This document shows positions 34,224 through 42,471 of a stretch of DNA of 47,653 nucleotides, in pieces. Each line of letters starts with the position of its first letter. Position 1 is the stretch's first letter. The stretch spans positions 1 through 47,653 of the forward strand of contig CBIHON010000039.1 in NCBI GenBank assembly GCA_966211965.1, in the 5' to 3' direction. The position numbers and the translations under genes are program-made. The DNA is from CBIHON01 sp966211965. GTDB lineage: Bacteria; Pseudomonadota; Gammaproteobacteria; Burkholderiales; Burkholderiaceae_D. The notes beneath the pieces were generated by a model. The model was not told where the DNA came from. It worked only from the letters and a program-made list of their open reading frames with translations, and ran no database searches.

Positions 34224-35216
34224 ATGAAAAAGCAAATTGTCGTCATTACCGGTGCGACCGCTGGAGTAGGGCGGGCGACTGCGCGCGCGTTCGCCAAGCA
34301 AGGCGCTTCCTGCGTGGCGCTGCTTGCGCGGGACCAGGCCAGGCTCGATGACACCCGCGCGGAAATAGAGCGTCTGGGCGTGACCGCGCTGGCGTTTGTT
34401 GTCGATGTCGCCAACGCCGAGGAAGTGGAGGAGGCCGCGCGGCAGATCGAGCAGAGGGCCGGGGCGATCGACGTATGGGTTAACAATGCGATGGCGACGA
34501 TATTTTCGCCGATAGAGTACATTTCGCCGAAGGAATTCAAACGCGTGACCGAAGTGACCTATCTCGGCGTGGTATATGGCACGATGAGCGCATTGAAGCG
34601 AATGCGCCCGCGCAACGCCGGAACCATCATCCAGGTGGGCTCAGCGCTCGCCTATCGTTCCATTCCCTTGCAGTCGGCCTATTGCGGCGCAAAACATGCG
34701 ATCCGTGGCTTCACCGATTCGATCCGTAGCGAACTCATCCACGACAAAAGTGCCATACAAATTTCTATGGTGCAACTACCCGGCGTTAACACCCCACAAT
34801 TTGAATGGTGCCGCACCAAGATATATTTGCATCCGCAACCAGTCGGCACGCTATACCAGCCGGAAGTGGCGGCGCGCGCCATTGTATGGGCTGCCACGCA
34901 CATGCGACGAGAGATCTATGTCGGCATGCCGGCATTTGCGGCGATCGTATTAAACAAATGGTTGCCCGGTGTGCTGGACAAGCTGCTTGCCCGGAGAGCT
35001 TATGAGCAGCAATTTACGGGGGAACCTATTCCGCATGATCGTCCAGATAATTTGTTTCAGCCCGCGCCGACGCGGTACCGGGCACATGGGGTGTTTGAAA
35101 AAAGAGCGCATGACATGAGCCTTGAACTCTGGACATCGCTTCACCGTAATTTGATAGGCGGACTCATTGCGGCGGCAGTTGTACTTGGCGCGTTTGCGTA
35201 CTATGTGAGTCGATGA
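34224..35216 (+). CDS. Membrane-anchored SDR family oxidoreductase
   Basis: I chose the ATG at 34224 because GAGGAGA lies just upstream; in-frame codons from 34170 lack homology. The 330-residue protein has TGATAGVG (9-16), NNAM (87-90), Ser140, and YCGAK with Tyr153 and Lys157. C-terminal to the catalytic domain are about 90 extra residues (QFTGEPIPHDRPDNLFQPAP...) ending in a membrane helix (NLIGGLIAAAVVLGAFAYYV). This extended SDR type is common in Proteobacteria and acts on unknown, often lipidic, substrates. It is the last gene of the M24-GH1-SDR set. Confidence 0.88.
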   Translation: MKKQIVVITGATAGVGRATARAFAKQGASCVALLARDQARLDDTRAEIERLGVTALAFVVDVANAEEVEEAARQIEQRAGAIDVWVNNAMATIFSPIEYISPKEFKRVTEVTYLGVVYGTMSALKRMRPRNAGTIIQVGSALAYRSIPLQSAYCGAKHAIRGFTDSIRSELIHDKSAIQISMVQLPGVNTPQFEWCRTKIYLHPQPVGTLYQPEVAARAIVWAATHMRREIYVGMPAFAAIVLNKWLPGVLDKLLARRAYEQQFTGEPIPHDRPDNLFQPAPTRYRAHGVFEKRAHDMSLELWTSLHRNLIGGLIAAAVVLGAFAYYVSR

Positions 35217-35349
35217 AATTTGGCCCTTTATGTACTTCGAGGCCTTACTCCACTAACAACTGAACGAGGGAAACCAGGAGTGAATTTTCCCTGAATTTTC
35301 GTCTTCTGAAGGCGACATAAAATTTCGCGCCACTTTGGAAGAAAGCAAA

Positions 35350-35548
35350 ATGAAGCGGATGTCGAAACAGCATACAGTGCCGAATTCAAGAAACTAAAGG
35401 TCAAACGTAGTCAATAGACAAGCAATCGTGACAGTCGAAAAAGATCTTGGAACCAGCGACCAAACCTTGCGCAACTGGGGCAAATCTGCCGCTGCAGGCA
35501 AGTTAAAAGGCGCTGGCAGCAAGGTCATCACACCGAAACCAAATGGGA
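35350..35548 (+). pseudogene. IS3-family transposase OrfA remnant
   Basis: Across frames the plus strand reads MKRMSK, YSAEFKKLKVKRSQ, then AIVTVEKDLGTSDQTLRNWG, KSAAAGKLKGAGSKVITP. The order YS.EFK..KV....EKDLG.SDQTLRNW.K....GKL.G.G...VTP is the helix-turn-helix protein OrfA of IS3-type elements. At least two frameshifts and a stop are present. OrfB and inverted repeats are not visible. Confidence 0.6.
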
Positions 35549-35770
35549 CTATCCTGAAAATCGCTCTGCGAGCTTGTGATACAAGGGCCTGGGGTAGATG
35601 AATTTAGATACTGCACTCGCGACCACGGAAGCCGTCATCAATGGCACCAACATCTGGTGACTATCCGTCATTTCCATCATGATGATGAACGATGTTACAG
35701 GCGCCCGCGTCACGCCGGCCAGATATGCTGCCATCACGAGTAGAACAAATGGGCCAAGCAGCGCTCCTGC
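35549..35770 (-). pseudogene. ClC-type chloride channel, C-terminal fragment
   Basis: The minus frame reads ALLGPFVLLVMAAYLAGVTR, then APVTSFIIMMEMTDSHQMLV, PLMTASVVASAVSKFIYPRP and LYHKLAERF to a stop at 35549. The motif AA..AGV.RAP.T...I..EMT...  .PLM and the ending (YP.PLY..LA) correspond to the last helices of ClC family exchangers/channels. The rest of the roughly 400-residue protein is absent. Confidence 0.6.
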
Positions 35771-35937
35771 AATTGAATGCAGGGTTGCAGGCGTTATTGG
35801 ATGTGATTGATCTGGTGGATGACGCCAATGGCTTGCAATCGTTACCTTTTACGATGTAGGAAACGCACGAGATAAGAGTGAGGAGACGTAGGTAGGAGAG
35901 TAGGAGACAACAGCGATGAAGTCACCGGACCTCTTCA

Positions 35938-35963
35938 AGCCCTCTTTACCGGGGGCTTTTTTT
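35938..35963 (+). terminator. Rho-independent terminator-like hairpin
   Basis: AGCCC, then TCTTTACCG, then GGGCT followed by seven T residues forms a GC stem with a U-run on the plus strand. It lies upstream of the antiporter fragment at 36049, so it may be an old attenuator or the end of a lost transcript. Confidence 0.55.
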
Positions 35964-36048
35964 ACCACCAGTATGCAGCGTCATGGATTGACAGGCTCTG
36001 CGCAGACACAGTCTTTTGGCCCGCAGCCCATATTGCGAAGGAGTAACC

Positions 36049-36292
36049 ATGCCAGAACTCTGGCCGCTACCCTATCAACTTGCCTGGCCTTTAGCGCTGG
36101 CTCTGACTTGGATTGCCGGGGAATTCGGCTACCGCTGGGCTGGACTACCCCGCATCAGAATTTATGGCTTGGCGGGATTTCTGCTTGGCAATGTGACGCT
36201 CAGCTATTTGCCGCAATCAGAAACCGACACTGGCTAATGTCGCATTTGGCTTGATGCTGTTTGAACTGGGATATTGTCATGCCGTCAGGTAG
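36049..36292 (+). pseudogene. Cation/proton antiporter (CPA2-like), N-terminal fragment
   Basis: From ATG 36049 behind GGAGTAACC, the frame reads MPELWPLPYQLAWPLALALT, then EFGYRWAGLPRIRIYGLAGF, LLGNVTLSYLPQ and stops. One frame over, LANVAFGLMLFELGY continues. The first two helices and the LP.I..Y...G...G pattern match CPA2-type antiporters. The remaining helices are missing. A frameshift lies near 36222. The ATG and ribosome-binding site look intact. Confidence 0.55.
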
Positions 36293-36300
36293 TGGTGCCA

Positions 36301-37320
36301 TTACATCGCAGATAAATCGATTGTCGATTCGTGGCCCAGCTTCTCGAAATTTAACGCCAGCCACCGGTCAGCGGTGCCAAAGCCTATATCGTGCAAATAT
36401 TCCAGAAAGTCACGCTCCGCGTTGAACTTGCTCGATACACTCAGAGGCAACAACTCGGCATCCGCGTTGATGCGGTGTAAGCGCATTTCTGTGTAACGCA
36501 CACGATCAACCTGTTCTTCGTCAATAAGACGTTTCATCAGAAGTATCGAACTTATTTCTCGAACCAGGCTGGCGTTGAACGTAATTTCGTTGAGCCGATT
36601 GATTATTTCAGGGGCGCTGCGCGGCAGTTCGGTGCGCACGATCGGATTGATCTGGATGATGATCAGGTCGTGGCTTTTTGTACCGTCAATGAGTGGATAT
36701 AGCGCCGGGTTGCCCATGTAGCCCCCATCCCAGTAAGCCTCGCCGTCGATCTCCACGGCTTGATAGAGTTGCGGAAGACAAGCCGACGCCATGATCTTGT
36801 CCACGTCGATCTCGCTACGCTTGAAAATGCGTGCTTTGCCAGTCCGTACGTTGGTTGCCGAAATAAATATATTCAGTTCGCCGCAGGAGCGGACCCGTTC
36901 GAAATCAACGAGATTCGAAAGCAGGTCGCGCAGTGGATTGATATTGAAAGGATTGAACTGATACGGAGATACAAGGCTTCCCGCCATCTGCCACAATAAA
37001 TAAGCAGGAGAATTGTCGAGCGTCCAGCGTCCCATCAGATGATCGAGTAGTGTGCGCTGAAATAGGCTGAATCTTGACATGTTGCTGACCTCGGTCCAGA
37101 ACGCGCGCAGGGCACGTTGTGCGCCAATTCGACCTCCGCCACGTGCGAAACCGTCCGCCAGTACTGCCGCATTCATTGCGCCGGCACTGGTTCCACTGAT
37201 TCCATCGATCAACAACCGGTCGTCGTCGAGCAGCCTATCGAGGATTCCCCATGTAAATGCGCCATGGGAACCACCTCCTTGTAGTGCGAGATCAATACTT
37301 CTTGTTCCTTGCGTCGGCAA
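36301..37320 (-). CDS. Patatin-like phospholipase family protein
   Basis: The start is TTG at 37320, chosen because GGAGG stands five bases upstream and homology begins at once (SIDLALQGGGSHGAF). The 339-residue protein has the patatin oxyanion loop GGGSHG (15-20), nucleophile motif G-T-S-A-G with Ser45, and the dyad Asp198 in YWDGGYMGNP. The domain binds acyl lipids and hydrolyses phospholipid or other esters through a Ser-Asp dyad. No signal peptide is present. It may act on membrane lipids from inside, or be delivered by a secretion system. It is divergent from the antiporter on the right and overlaps nothing on the left. Confidence 0.9.
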   Translation of the reverse strand: MPTQGTRSIDLALQGGGSHGAFTWGILDRLLDDDRLLIDGISGTSAGAMNAAVLADGFARGGGRIGAQRALRAFWTEVSNMSRFSLFQRTLLDHLMGRWTLDNSPAYLLWQMAGSLVSPYQFNPFNINPLRDLLSNLVDFERVRSCGELNIFISATNVRTGKARIFKRSEIDVDKIMASACLPQLYQAVEIDGEAYWDGGYMGNPALYPLIDGTKSHDLIIIQINPIVRTELPRSAPEIINRLNEITFNASLVREISSILLMKRLIDEEQVDRVRYTEMRLHRINADAELLPLSVSSKFNAERDFLEYLHDIGFGTADRWLALNFEKLGHESTIDLSAM

Positions 37321-37652
37321 CTTTCCTCCGTGGACACATCGGCAGGCAAATTGGGCGTCACAATAACAATGTCAGCTATTGCCCCGCCGAAGCGGAAAAA
37401 TGCACTTGGCTTCCGCTGCGATGAATCACCGAAGTCATTCGAAATTCCTGACTATTTTAAGGTAATGGAGACACCCGATATTGCGCGAAGTCAGAAACCG
37501 GCGCGGTTCGCGGTTGTGCAAGGAACTGCGCGCGATGCTGCGACGAATCGAATTCGGGGGGCTCCGCACTCAGTGGAGTTCGGCGATAATGAGCAACGAC
37601 GTCATTCGATAAAGACCGCTTTCTCCATCGAATCTCTGATGACTGGAGCCGT
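37321..37652. other. Divergent intergenic region, no supported gene
   Basis: Open frames in this gap have no domain features. It separates patatin (minus) from the antiporter (plus), so two promoters are expected. I see no clear operator. Confidence 0.45.
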
Positions 37653-39374
37653 ATGGAACATGGTATTCCCCTGATCACCACGATTGCAGCAGCCTTTGGA
37701 ATCGCCCTGATCCTAGGCTTCATTGCTGAGCGGGTTAATGTACCGGCATTGGTTGGCTATCTTGTTGCCGGGATCATCATCGGACCTGCTACTCCTGGAT
37801 TCGTGGCTGACATGCATATCGCCTCTCAGCTCTCGGAGATTGGCGTCATGTTGCTGATGTTTGGCGTCGGGTTGCATTTTTCGCTGGATGATTTGCTTGC
37901 GGTGAAACGTATCGCGCTACCCGGAGCGGTGGTGCAGATGGGGCTGGCGACTATTCTGGCGATGGTCATGGCGTCGTGGTGGGGATGGAACTGGGGGAGC
38001 GGGTTGGTGTTCGGCCTGTGTTTATCCTGCGCCAGCACTGTCGTGCTGCTCAAGGCGCTTGAAGCCAGGAACGCGCTGGATACGATGAATGGTCAAATTG
38101 CCGTCGGCTGGCTGGTGGTTGAAGATTTGGCTACTGTACTGGTTCTGGTCTTGCTGCCGCCGTTGGCCGGGGTACTGGGTGCGCCAAACGCAGCCGCTAC
38201 CAGCTCCGGCGCCCTGTGGCTCACTATCGGAAAAACGCTACTTCAAGTCGGCGCATTCATCGCAATCATGCTGGTTGCCGGTCGCCGTTTTCTGCCCTGG
38301 TTGTTGTGGCAGGTGGCGCGCACGGGCTCGCGCGAGCTGTTCACCTTGTCTGTCGTTGCGGCCGCGATCAGCATTGCGTATGGCGCTTCGGCATTGTTCA
38401 ATGTATCGTTTGCCCTTGGCGCATTCTTCGCAGGCATGGTGATGCGCGAGTCTGAATTCAGTCACCGGGCGGCGCAAGAATCCTTGCCGTTACGTGATGC
38501 ATTCTCGGTTCTGTTTTTCGTATCGGTTGGCATGCTGTTCGACCCAAAGATACTGGCTGAGCAGCCGTTCCAGGTGCTCGGCGTGGTCGCCATCATCATA
38601 TTCGGCAAATCCCTGGCGGCACTGGTGCTGGTCATCGCACTTCGCTATCCGCTCAACACGGCGCTGACGGTGGCAGCCAGTCTGGCGCAAATCGGCGAGT
38701 TCTCTTTCATTCTGGCCGGACTGGGGCTATCGCTTGGCTTGCTCCCTGCCGGCGGCATGAGCCTGGTGCTTGCCGGCGCGCTGATTTCGATTGCACTGAA
38801 TCCTTTTGTATTTGCTGCCATTGCACCATTGCAGCGCTGGTTGCTCAAGCGCTCTGCGCTGGCCCGACGCTTGGAACAGCGAGTAGACCCGTACGCCGAG
38901 CTGCCGCAAAGCACGGAGCGAAAATATCTCGAAGGGCAAGTGGTACTGGTGGGTTATGGTCGGGTGGGACGCCGCATCGCCAAGGCGCTCGATGGCCGCG
39001 GGATTCCCTATGTCGTGGCAGAGCGGAATCGCGAGCTGGTTGAAAGCCTGCGCAAACGAGGGATAGCTGCGGTATCGGGAAACGCGTCAGACCCGGCGGT
39101 TTTGATTCAGGCACATATTGCCGATGCAGCCATGCTGGTAATCGCCGCGTCGGACCCGATCGACTTTCGTCAAATGGCGGACACCGCACTAACGCTTAAT
39201 CCGGACATCGAAATTGTGTTGCGCACGCATGGGGAGGAAGAGTCGAAATTGTTGCGCAGGGATGGCATCGGCACCGTATTTTTTGGTGAAGAGGAGTTGG
39301 CCAAAAATATGTCGAATCATGTTCTTGAACGCTTCGCACCAGAACAGGTAAATGCCGCTCGACCTGCGGTGTAA
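37653..39374 (+). CDS. CPA2 monovalent cation/proton antiporter (YbaL/KefB-like)
   Basis: This 573-residue protein has an N-terminal membrane domain of about twelve helices, starting MEHGIPLITTIAAAFGIALI and including LVGYLVAGIIIGPATPG and the helix-break region LSCASTVVLLKALEARNAL. It has a C-terminal RCK/TrkA-N domain from about residue 425 with the nucleotide motif VVLVGYGRVGRRIAKAL and the acidic end of strand 2 (VAERNRE). This matches potassium or sodium/proton antiporters gated by NAD(H) or glutathione conjugates. YbaL-type proteins share the exact plan. It probably helps pH and cation homeostasis. Confidence 0.9.
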   Translation: MEHGIPLITTIAAAFGIALILGFIAERVNVPALVGYLVAGIIIGPATPGFVADMHIASQLSEIGVMLLMFGVGLHFSLDDLLAVKRIALPGAVVQMGLATILAMVMASWWGWNWGSGLVFGLCLSCASTVVLLKALEARNALDTMNGQIAVGWLVVEDLATVLVLVLLPPLAGVLGAPNAAATSSGALWLTIGKTLLQVGAFIAIMLVAGRRFLPWLLWQVARTGSRELFTLSVVAAAISIAYGASALFNVSFALGAFFAGMVMRESEFSHRAAQESLPLRDAFSVLFFVSVGMLFDPKILAEQPFQVLGVVAIIIFGKSLAALVLVIALRYPLNTALTVAASLAQIGEFSFILAGLGLSLGLLPAGGMSLVLAGALISIALNPFVFAAIAPLQRWLLKRSALARRLEQRVDPYAELPQSTERKYLEGQVVLVGYGRVGRRIAKALDGRGIPYVVAERNRELVESLRKRGIAAVSGNASDPAVLIQAHIADAAMLVIAASDPIDFRQMADTALTLNPDIEIVLRTHGEEESKLLRRDGIGTVFFGEEELAKNMSNHVLERFAPEQVNAARPAV

Positions 39375-39455
39375 TCACGGGCTATCCGCATTGATTTGAC
39401 CTGGCTGAAGTGCCAGACGAAAGTGCTCTGGCTCCTCTTGAATGTCTGCTTAGGA

Positions 39456-40229
39456 CTACGGTGCGTAGGTTTTCGCGAAGAACGCCAGCGTGATGCAGGA
39501 GGTGGCAAGCAGCGTGATAGCGCGGATGATGCCCGGCGGCGCACGCCGTCCGATATGCGCGCCACCGTATCCACCGATGATTGCGCCCGCCAGCATGACC
39601 AGCGTCTCGGGCCAGCGCACCGCGTTGGCCACGATGAAGGCGAGTACCGCCACCACATTGGCCGCACTGACCAGCAGCGTACGCGGCGCGTTGAGGTGCT
39701 TCAGGTCGCAGTTGTCGAGCAGTCCCCACATCGCGATCATCATGATCCCGACCGCGCCGCCAAAGTAGCCTCCATAGATCCCGAGCGCGAACTGGACGGC
39801 CAGTACCGCATGTGCATGAATGTGCCAGCGTGCACGCAATGCCTCGCCAATGCGTCGTCCGAACGCGAGCGCAATGGACGCAACCAACAACAGCCACGGC
39901 AGCATGAACGTGAACGTCGCGGATGATGTTCGCAGCAACAGCAGCGCCCCGGCCAAGCCGCCGCACAGTGTCGTCGTTAGCAGCGCACGCAGTGACACGG
40001 CACCAACCGACCGCAATCCGTCGCGATATGCCCATGCGCTGGCCAGCCCACCAGGAAACAGCGCGACCGTGCTGCAAGTATTCGCCTGAACCGGAGGCAC
40101 ACCCGCCGCGATCAGCGCCGGCACACTGACGAATGAGCCGCCTCCAGCCAGCGCGTTCATCGCGCCGGCTAACATTCCTGCAGAAAAAACCAGAGTCATC
40201 GTGTCCATGGGAACGATATTAGCCGCCAT
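39456..40229 (-). CDS. TSUP family (TauE/SafE-like) membrane exporter
   Basis: I chose the ATG at 40229 (MAANIVPMDTMTLVFSAG), about 257 residues; an alternative ATG is at 40208. Eight membrane helices are predicted. The two homologous halves show GMLAGAMNALAGGGSFVSVP and LGIYGGYFGGAVGIMMIAMW, the duplicated G-x-x-(G/N)...GGG..(V/L) TSUP motif. Members export or take up organosulfur anions such as sulfite, sulfoacetate or taurine-derived compounds. It is divergently transcribed from a LysR regulator with a palindromic operator in between, so it is probably that regulator's target. Confidence 0.87.
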   Translation of the reverse strand: MAANIVPMDTMTLVFSAGMLAGAMNALAGGGSFVSVPALIAAGVPPVQANTCSTVALFPGGLASAWAYRDGLRSVGAVSLRALLTTTLCGGLAGALLLLRTSSATFTFMLPWLLLVASIALAFGRRIGEALRARWHIHAHAVLAVQFALGIYGGYFGGAVGIMMIAMWGLLDNCDLKHLNAPRTLLVSAANVVAVLAFIVANAVRWPETLVMLAGAIIGGYGGAHIGRRAPPGIIRAITLLATSCITLAFFAKTYAP

Positions 40230-40266
40230 GGCGCGCTCTCGCAATCTGGCAATTCCGATGCTAGAC

Positions 40267-40281
40267 TTCGGAGAATCCGAA
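40267..40281. promoter_or_regulatory. LysR-type operator (perfect inverted repeat)
   Basis: TTCGGA-GAA-TCCGAA is a perfect 6+3+6 palindrome containing the T-N11-A core of LysR-family binding sites. It sits 17 bases before the lysR start and about 37 bases before the TSUP start. This is the place expected for a site that controls both divergent genes. Confidence 0.6.
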
Positions 40282-40298
40282 CCTAAAAATGCATAGCC

Positions 40299-41180
40299 AT
40301 GCGCTTTGACCTGACCGATATGCGGCTTTTCCTGACCGTGGTGGAATGCGGCAGCCTGACACAAGGTGCCCGTACAATGCATCTGGCGTTGGCATCAGTC
40401 AGTGAACGCATTGCCGGTATGGAAGCGGCACTGGGCACGTCTTTGCTGGAACGCAACCGTCGTGGCGTGCGTACCACTGCTGCCGGTGAGGCATTAGTCC
40501 GGCATGCTCGGTCGATCCTGGGTCAGGTCGAACAGATGCGCGGGGAACTGCGAACCTACGCAACGGGCCTGAAAGGCCGCATCAGGTTGCTGTCTAACAC
40601 GGGCGCCATGACGGCATTCCTGCCGCCGCAGCTTTGCCAATTCCTGGCAGTTCATCGCGACCTGTCAATCGACTTGGAAGAGCGGCCCAGTGCGGACATC
40701 GTCCAGGCCCTGGTGGACAGGCGCGCCGATCTGGGTATCGTCGCGGACATCACGGATCTCAGCACGCTGCAGACGCAGCTGATTGCCTGTGACCAGCTCG
40801 TCGTGGTCGCCAGCCATGCACATCGCTTGGCCCCGGAATCACACGTGGCCTTTGCCGATATTCTTGACGAGCCAATCGTGGGCATGGCGGACACGGCGCT
40901 CGAAACGCATCTCGCGGAACGCGCATCGCGCATGGGCCGCCAGCTCGACTACCGCATCCAGTTGCGCAACGCCGAACATGTTGCCATGTACGTCGAAGCA
41001 GGCATCGGCATTGCGATACTCTCCGACGGACTGGCCAGAACACTGCGCCGCGACCTGGCCATCCTGCCACTGTCGGAAGTCTGGGCCACACGGCGGCTCT
41101 ACCTCTGTGCGCGCGACTTCAAGGTACTGACCCCGCACGCTGACCTGCTTGCGAAGCAGCTGCTGCAGCGCACGCCGTAG
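40299..41180 (+). CDS. LysR family transcriptional regulator
   Basis: This 293-residue protein has the N-terminal winged helix MRFDLTDMRLFLTVVECGSL, TQGARTMHLALASVSERIAG, MEAALGTSLLERNRRGVRTT. The linker helix is followed by the periplasmic-binding-like effector domain (about 90-290) with GRIRLLSNTGAMTAFLPPQL and YVEAGIGIAILSDGLARTL. The helix-turn-helix differs from most LysR proteins by having Leu-Ala-Leu-Ala-Ser instead of the usual Gln-Pro-Ala-Val-Ser, so its recognition helix is slightly divergent. It probably controls the divergent TSUP exporter in response to a sulfur compound or other anion. Confidence 0.92.
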   Translation: MRFDLTDMRLFLTVVECGSLTQGARTMHLALASVSERIAGMEAALGTSLLERNRRGVRTTAAGEALVRHARSILGQVEQMRGELRTYATGLKGRIRLLSNTGAMTAFLPPQLCQFLAVHRDLSIDLEERPSADIVQALVDRRADLGIVADITDLSTLQTQLIACDQLVVVASHAHRLAPESHVAFADILDEPIVGMADTALETHLAERASRMGRQLDYRIQLRNAEHVAMYVEAGIGIAILSDGLARTLRRDLAILPLSEVWATRRLYLCARDFKVLTPHADLLAKQLLQRTP

Positions 41181-41423
41181 ATGTCCCGCGCACTTCGGAT
41201 TTGAACTCGCGCCTGAATTTTGAAACGTGAACAAGGGGGGCGGCACTTGGCTCTACAATGGGGGGCACATTTTCAGTTTCCCCCTCAATCATGATGAGAC
41301 GATTGAGATCAAGAACGTGCTGAACCGACTTCTTCTTGGCGAGGTGTCGATACATGGACAGGCGTCTGAGATGCACATAAATTTTTCGATGCAAATAGGC
41401 AGTTAAATATCAATGAGAATTCT

Positions 41424-41963
41424 ATGAACTACCTACAAACTCTTACGCGTTACAAAGCCTGGGCAGATAATCTGTTCCTCTCAGTCGTTTCGGAGCTGCC
41501 TGCGTCGGTGCTATCTGCTCCACGCCCTATCTTCTTTGGTAGTCTAATCCGAACGCTTAACCATTCCCTTGCAATGGATTACGTGTGGCAATCACATTTA
41601 TTGGGAAAGCCCCATGGACTTACTACGCGTAACCCTGAACATTGCCCTGAAATGGAAGAGTTGGCTGCAGCTCAACGCGATATGGATAATTGGTACGTCG
41701 CTTACGCTGATTCGATATCGGATCAGGAGCTGAGTGAAATCGTTGAGTTTGAATTCATTGGAGGCGGTCACGGAGCCATGTCTCGGAGAGACATAGTGCT
41801 TCACGTCGTCAACCACACTACATATCACCGTGGACATGCCGCGGACATTTTGTATCACCTCAATATTTTCCCGCCAACCACGGACCTCCCCGTTTTCCTC
41901 CGGGATCAATCGTTGGCATCTAATAATTCAGCCAAACAGAAGCCGCTTCGCGACTCGATTTGA
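41424..41963 (+). CDS. DinB family protein
   Basis: This 179-residue four-helix-bundle protein has the three-histidine metal site expected for DinB/YfiT proteins: His47 in RTLNHSLAMDYVW and two His in VVNHTTYHRGHAADIL (about 130-140). Start region MNYLQTLTRYKAWADNLFL is typical. DinB-like proteins bind a divalent metal and include thiol transferases; many are of unknown substrate. It is monocistronic, with a small hypothetical gene on the opposite strand overlapping its 3' end. Confidence 0.88.
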   Translation: MNYLQTLTRYKAWADNLFLSVVSELPASVLSAPRPIFFGSLIRTLNHSLAMDYVWQSHLLGKPHGLTTRNPEHCPEMEELAAAQRDMDNWYVAYADSISDQELSEIVEFEFIGGGHGAMSRRDIVLHVVNHTTYHRGHAADILYHLNIFPPTTDLPVFLRDQSLASNNSAKQKPLRDSI

Positions 41964-42280
41964 TTCAGAGGTTGCTCACCTGCTTTAATTTCACGCGAGA
42001 GGATGTGCTGGAATCGAAACTGAGCCTGCTTCGCTCCCAAGGTCCTCCAGCGACTCGCGCGAAGGTTCCGATCATAGTCGATTCGGACCCCGGACCGTGG
42101 GCTGGCATACATGCCATCCAGTGCGGCCGCTGCTTTCTTTTCGATCTCCTTCATTTGCACTTTCGTCGCTTCGGGAGCGGCATTCTCCAACTGGTCCTTG
42201 CATGCCGCCAGCAGTGCAGCTTGAATAGCTTTCCCTTCCATCTCTCGATGATGGTTGCTTGGAACGACGCCTGTATGCAT
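41906..42280 (-). CDS. Small hypothetical protein
   Basis: The minus ATG at 42280 has GGAGG six bases upstream. The predicted 124-residue protein contains MEGKAIQAALLAACKDQLEN and EATKVQMKEIEKKAAAALDG, a helical, Lys/Glu/Ala-rich segment, then a basic C-terminus. The helical part looks protein-like, but I recognise no family. The 3' end overlaps dinB on the other strand by 58 bases, so the real gene could be shorter or a remnant. Confidence 0.4.
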   Translation of the reverse strand: MHTGVVPSNHHREMEGKAIQAALLAACKDQLENAAPEATKVQMKEIEKKAAAALDGMYASPRSGVRIDYDRNLRASRWRTLGAKQAQFRFQHILSREIKAGEQPLNQIESRSGFCLAELLDAND

Positions 42281-42358
42281 GCCCATCCTCCCCGGTTTGC
42301 CAAGTAGGCGGCCATGGTAGCAGTTGCACCCACCTTGCAATCATGCCCTCGCATCGGC

Positions 42359-42393
42359 GCCGCCCGGATTCAGCAAAGCGGAATCCGGGCGGC
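42359..42393. terminator. Strong GC hairpin, terminator-like
   Basis: GCCGCCCGGATTC (42359-42371) and GAATCCGGGCGGC (42381-42393) are perfectly complementary around a 9-base loop. A short T-run (ATTTTC) follows on the plus strand only. It lies between the small hypothetical gene and the 3' end of the glycosidase gene on the minus strand and probably ends or stabilises transcripts. Confidence 0.55.
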
Positions 42394-42471
42394 AGGCATT
42401 TTCCCAGCTATCTAGCGGGCGCGCGCCACCCTTCGACGAGCTGCATGATTGCCCGATTTAAGGCGCAAGCA

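Noticed and set aside
36760..36999. Plus-strand frame inside the patatin gene
   Set aside because: Pure shadow of the minus-strand patatin gene.
41119..41394. Small minus-strand frame before dinB with runs of G and C near 41235-41285
   Set aside because: The G/C runs reminded me of insertion-sequence ends, but no inverted partner or transposase fragment was found and the protein has no recognisable domain.
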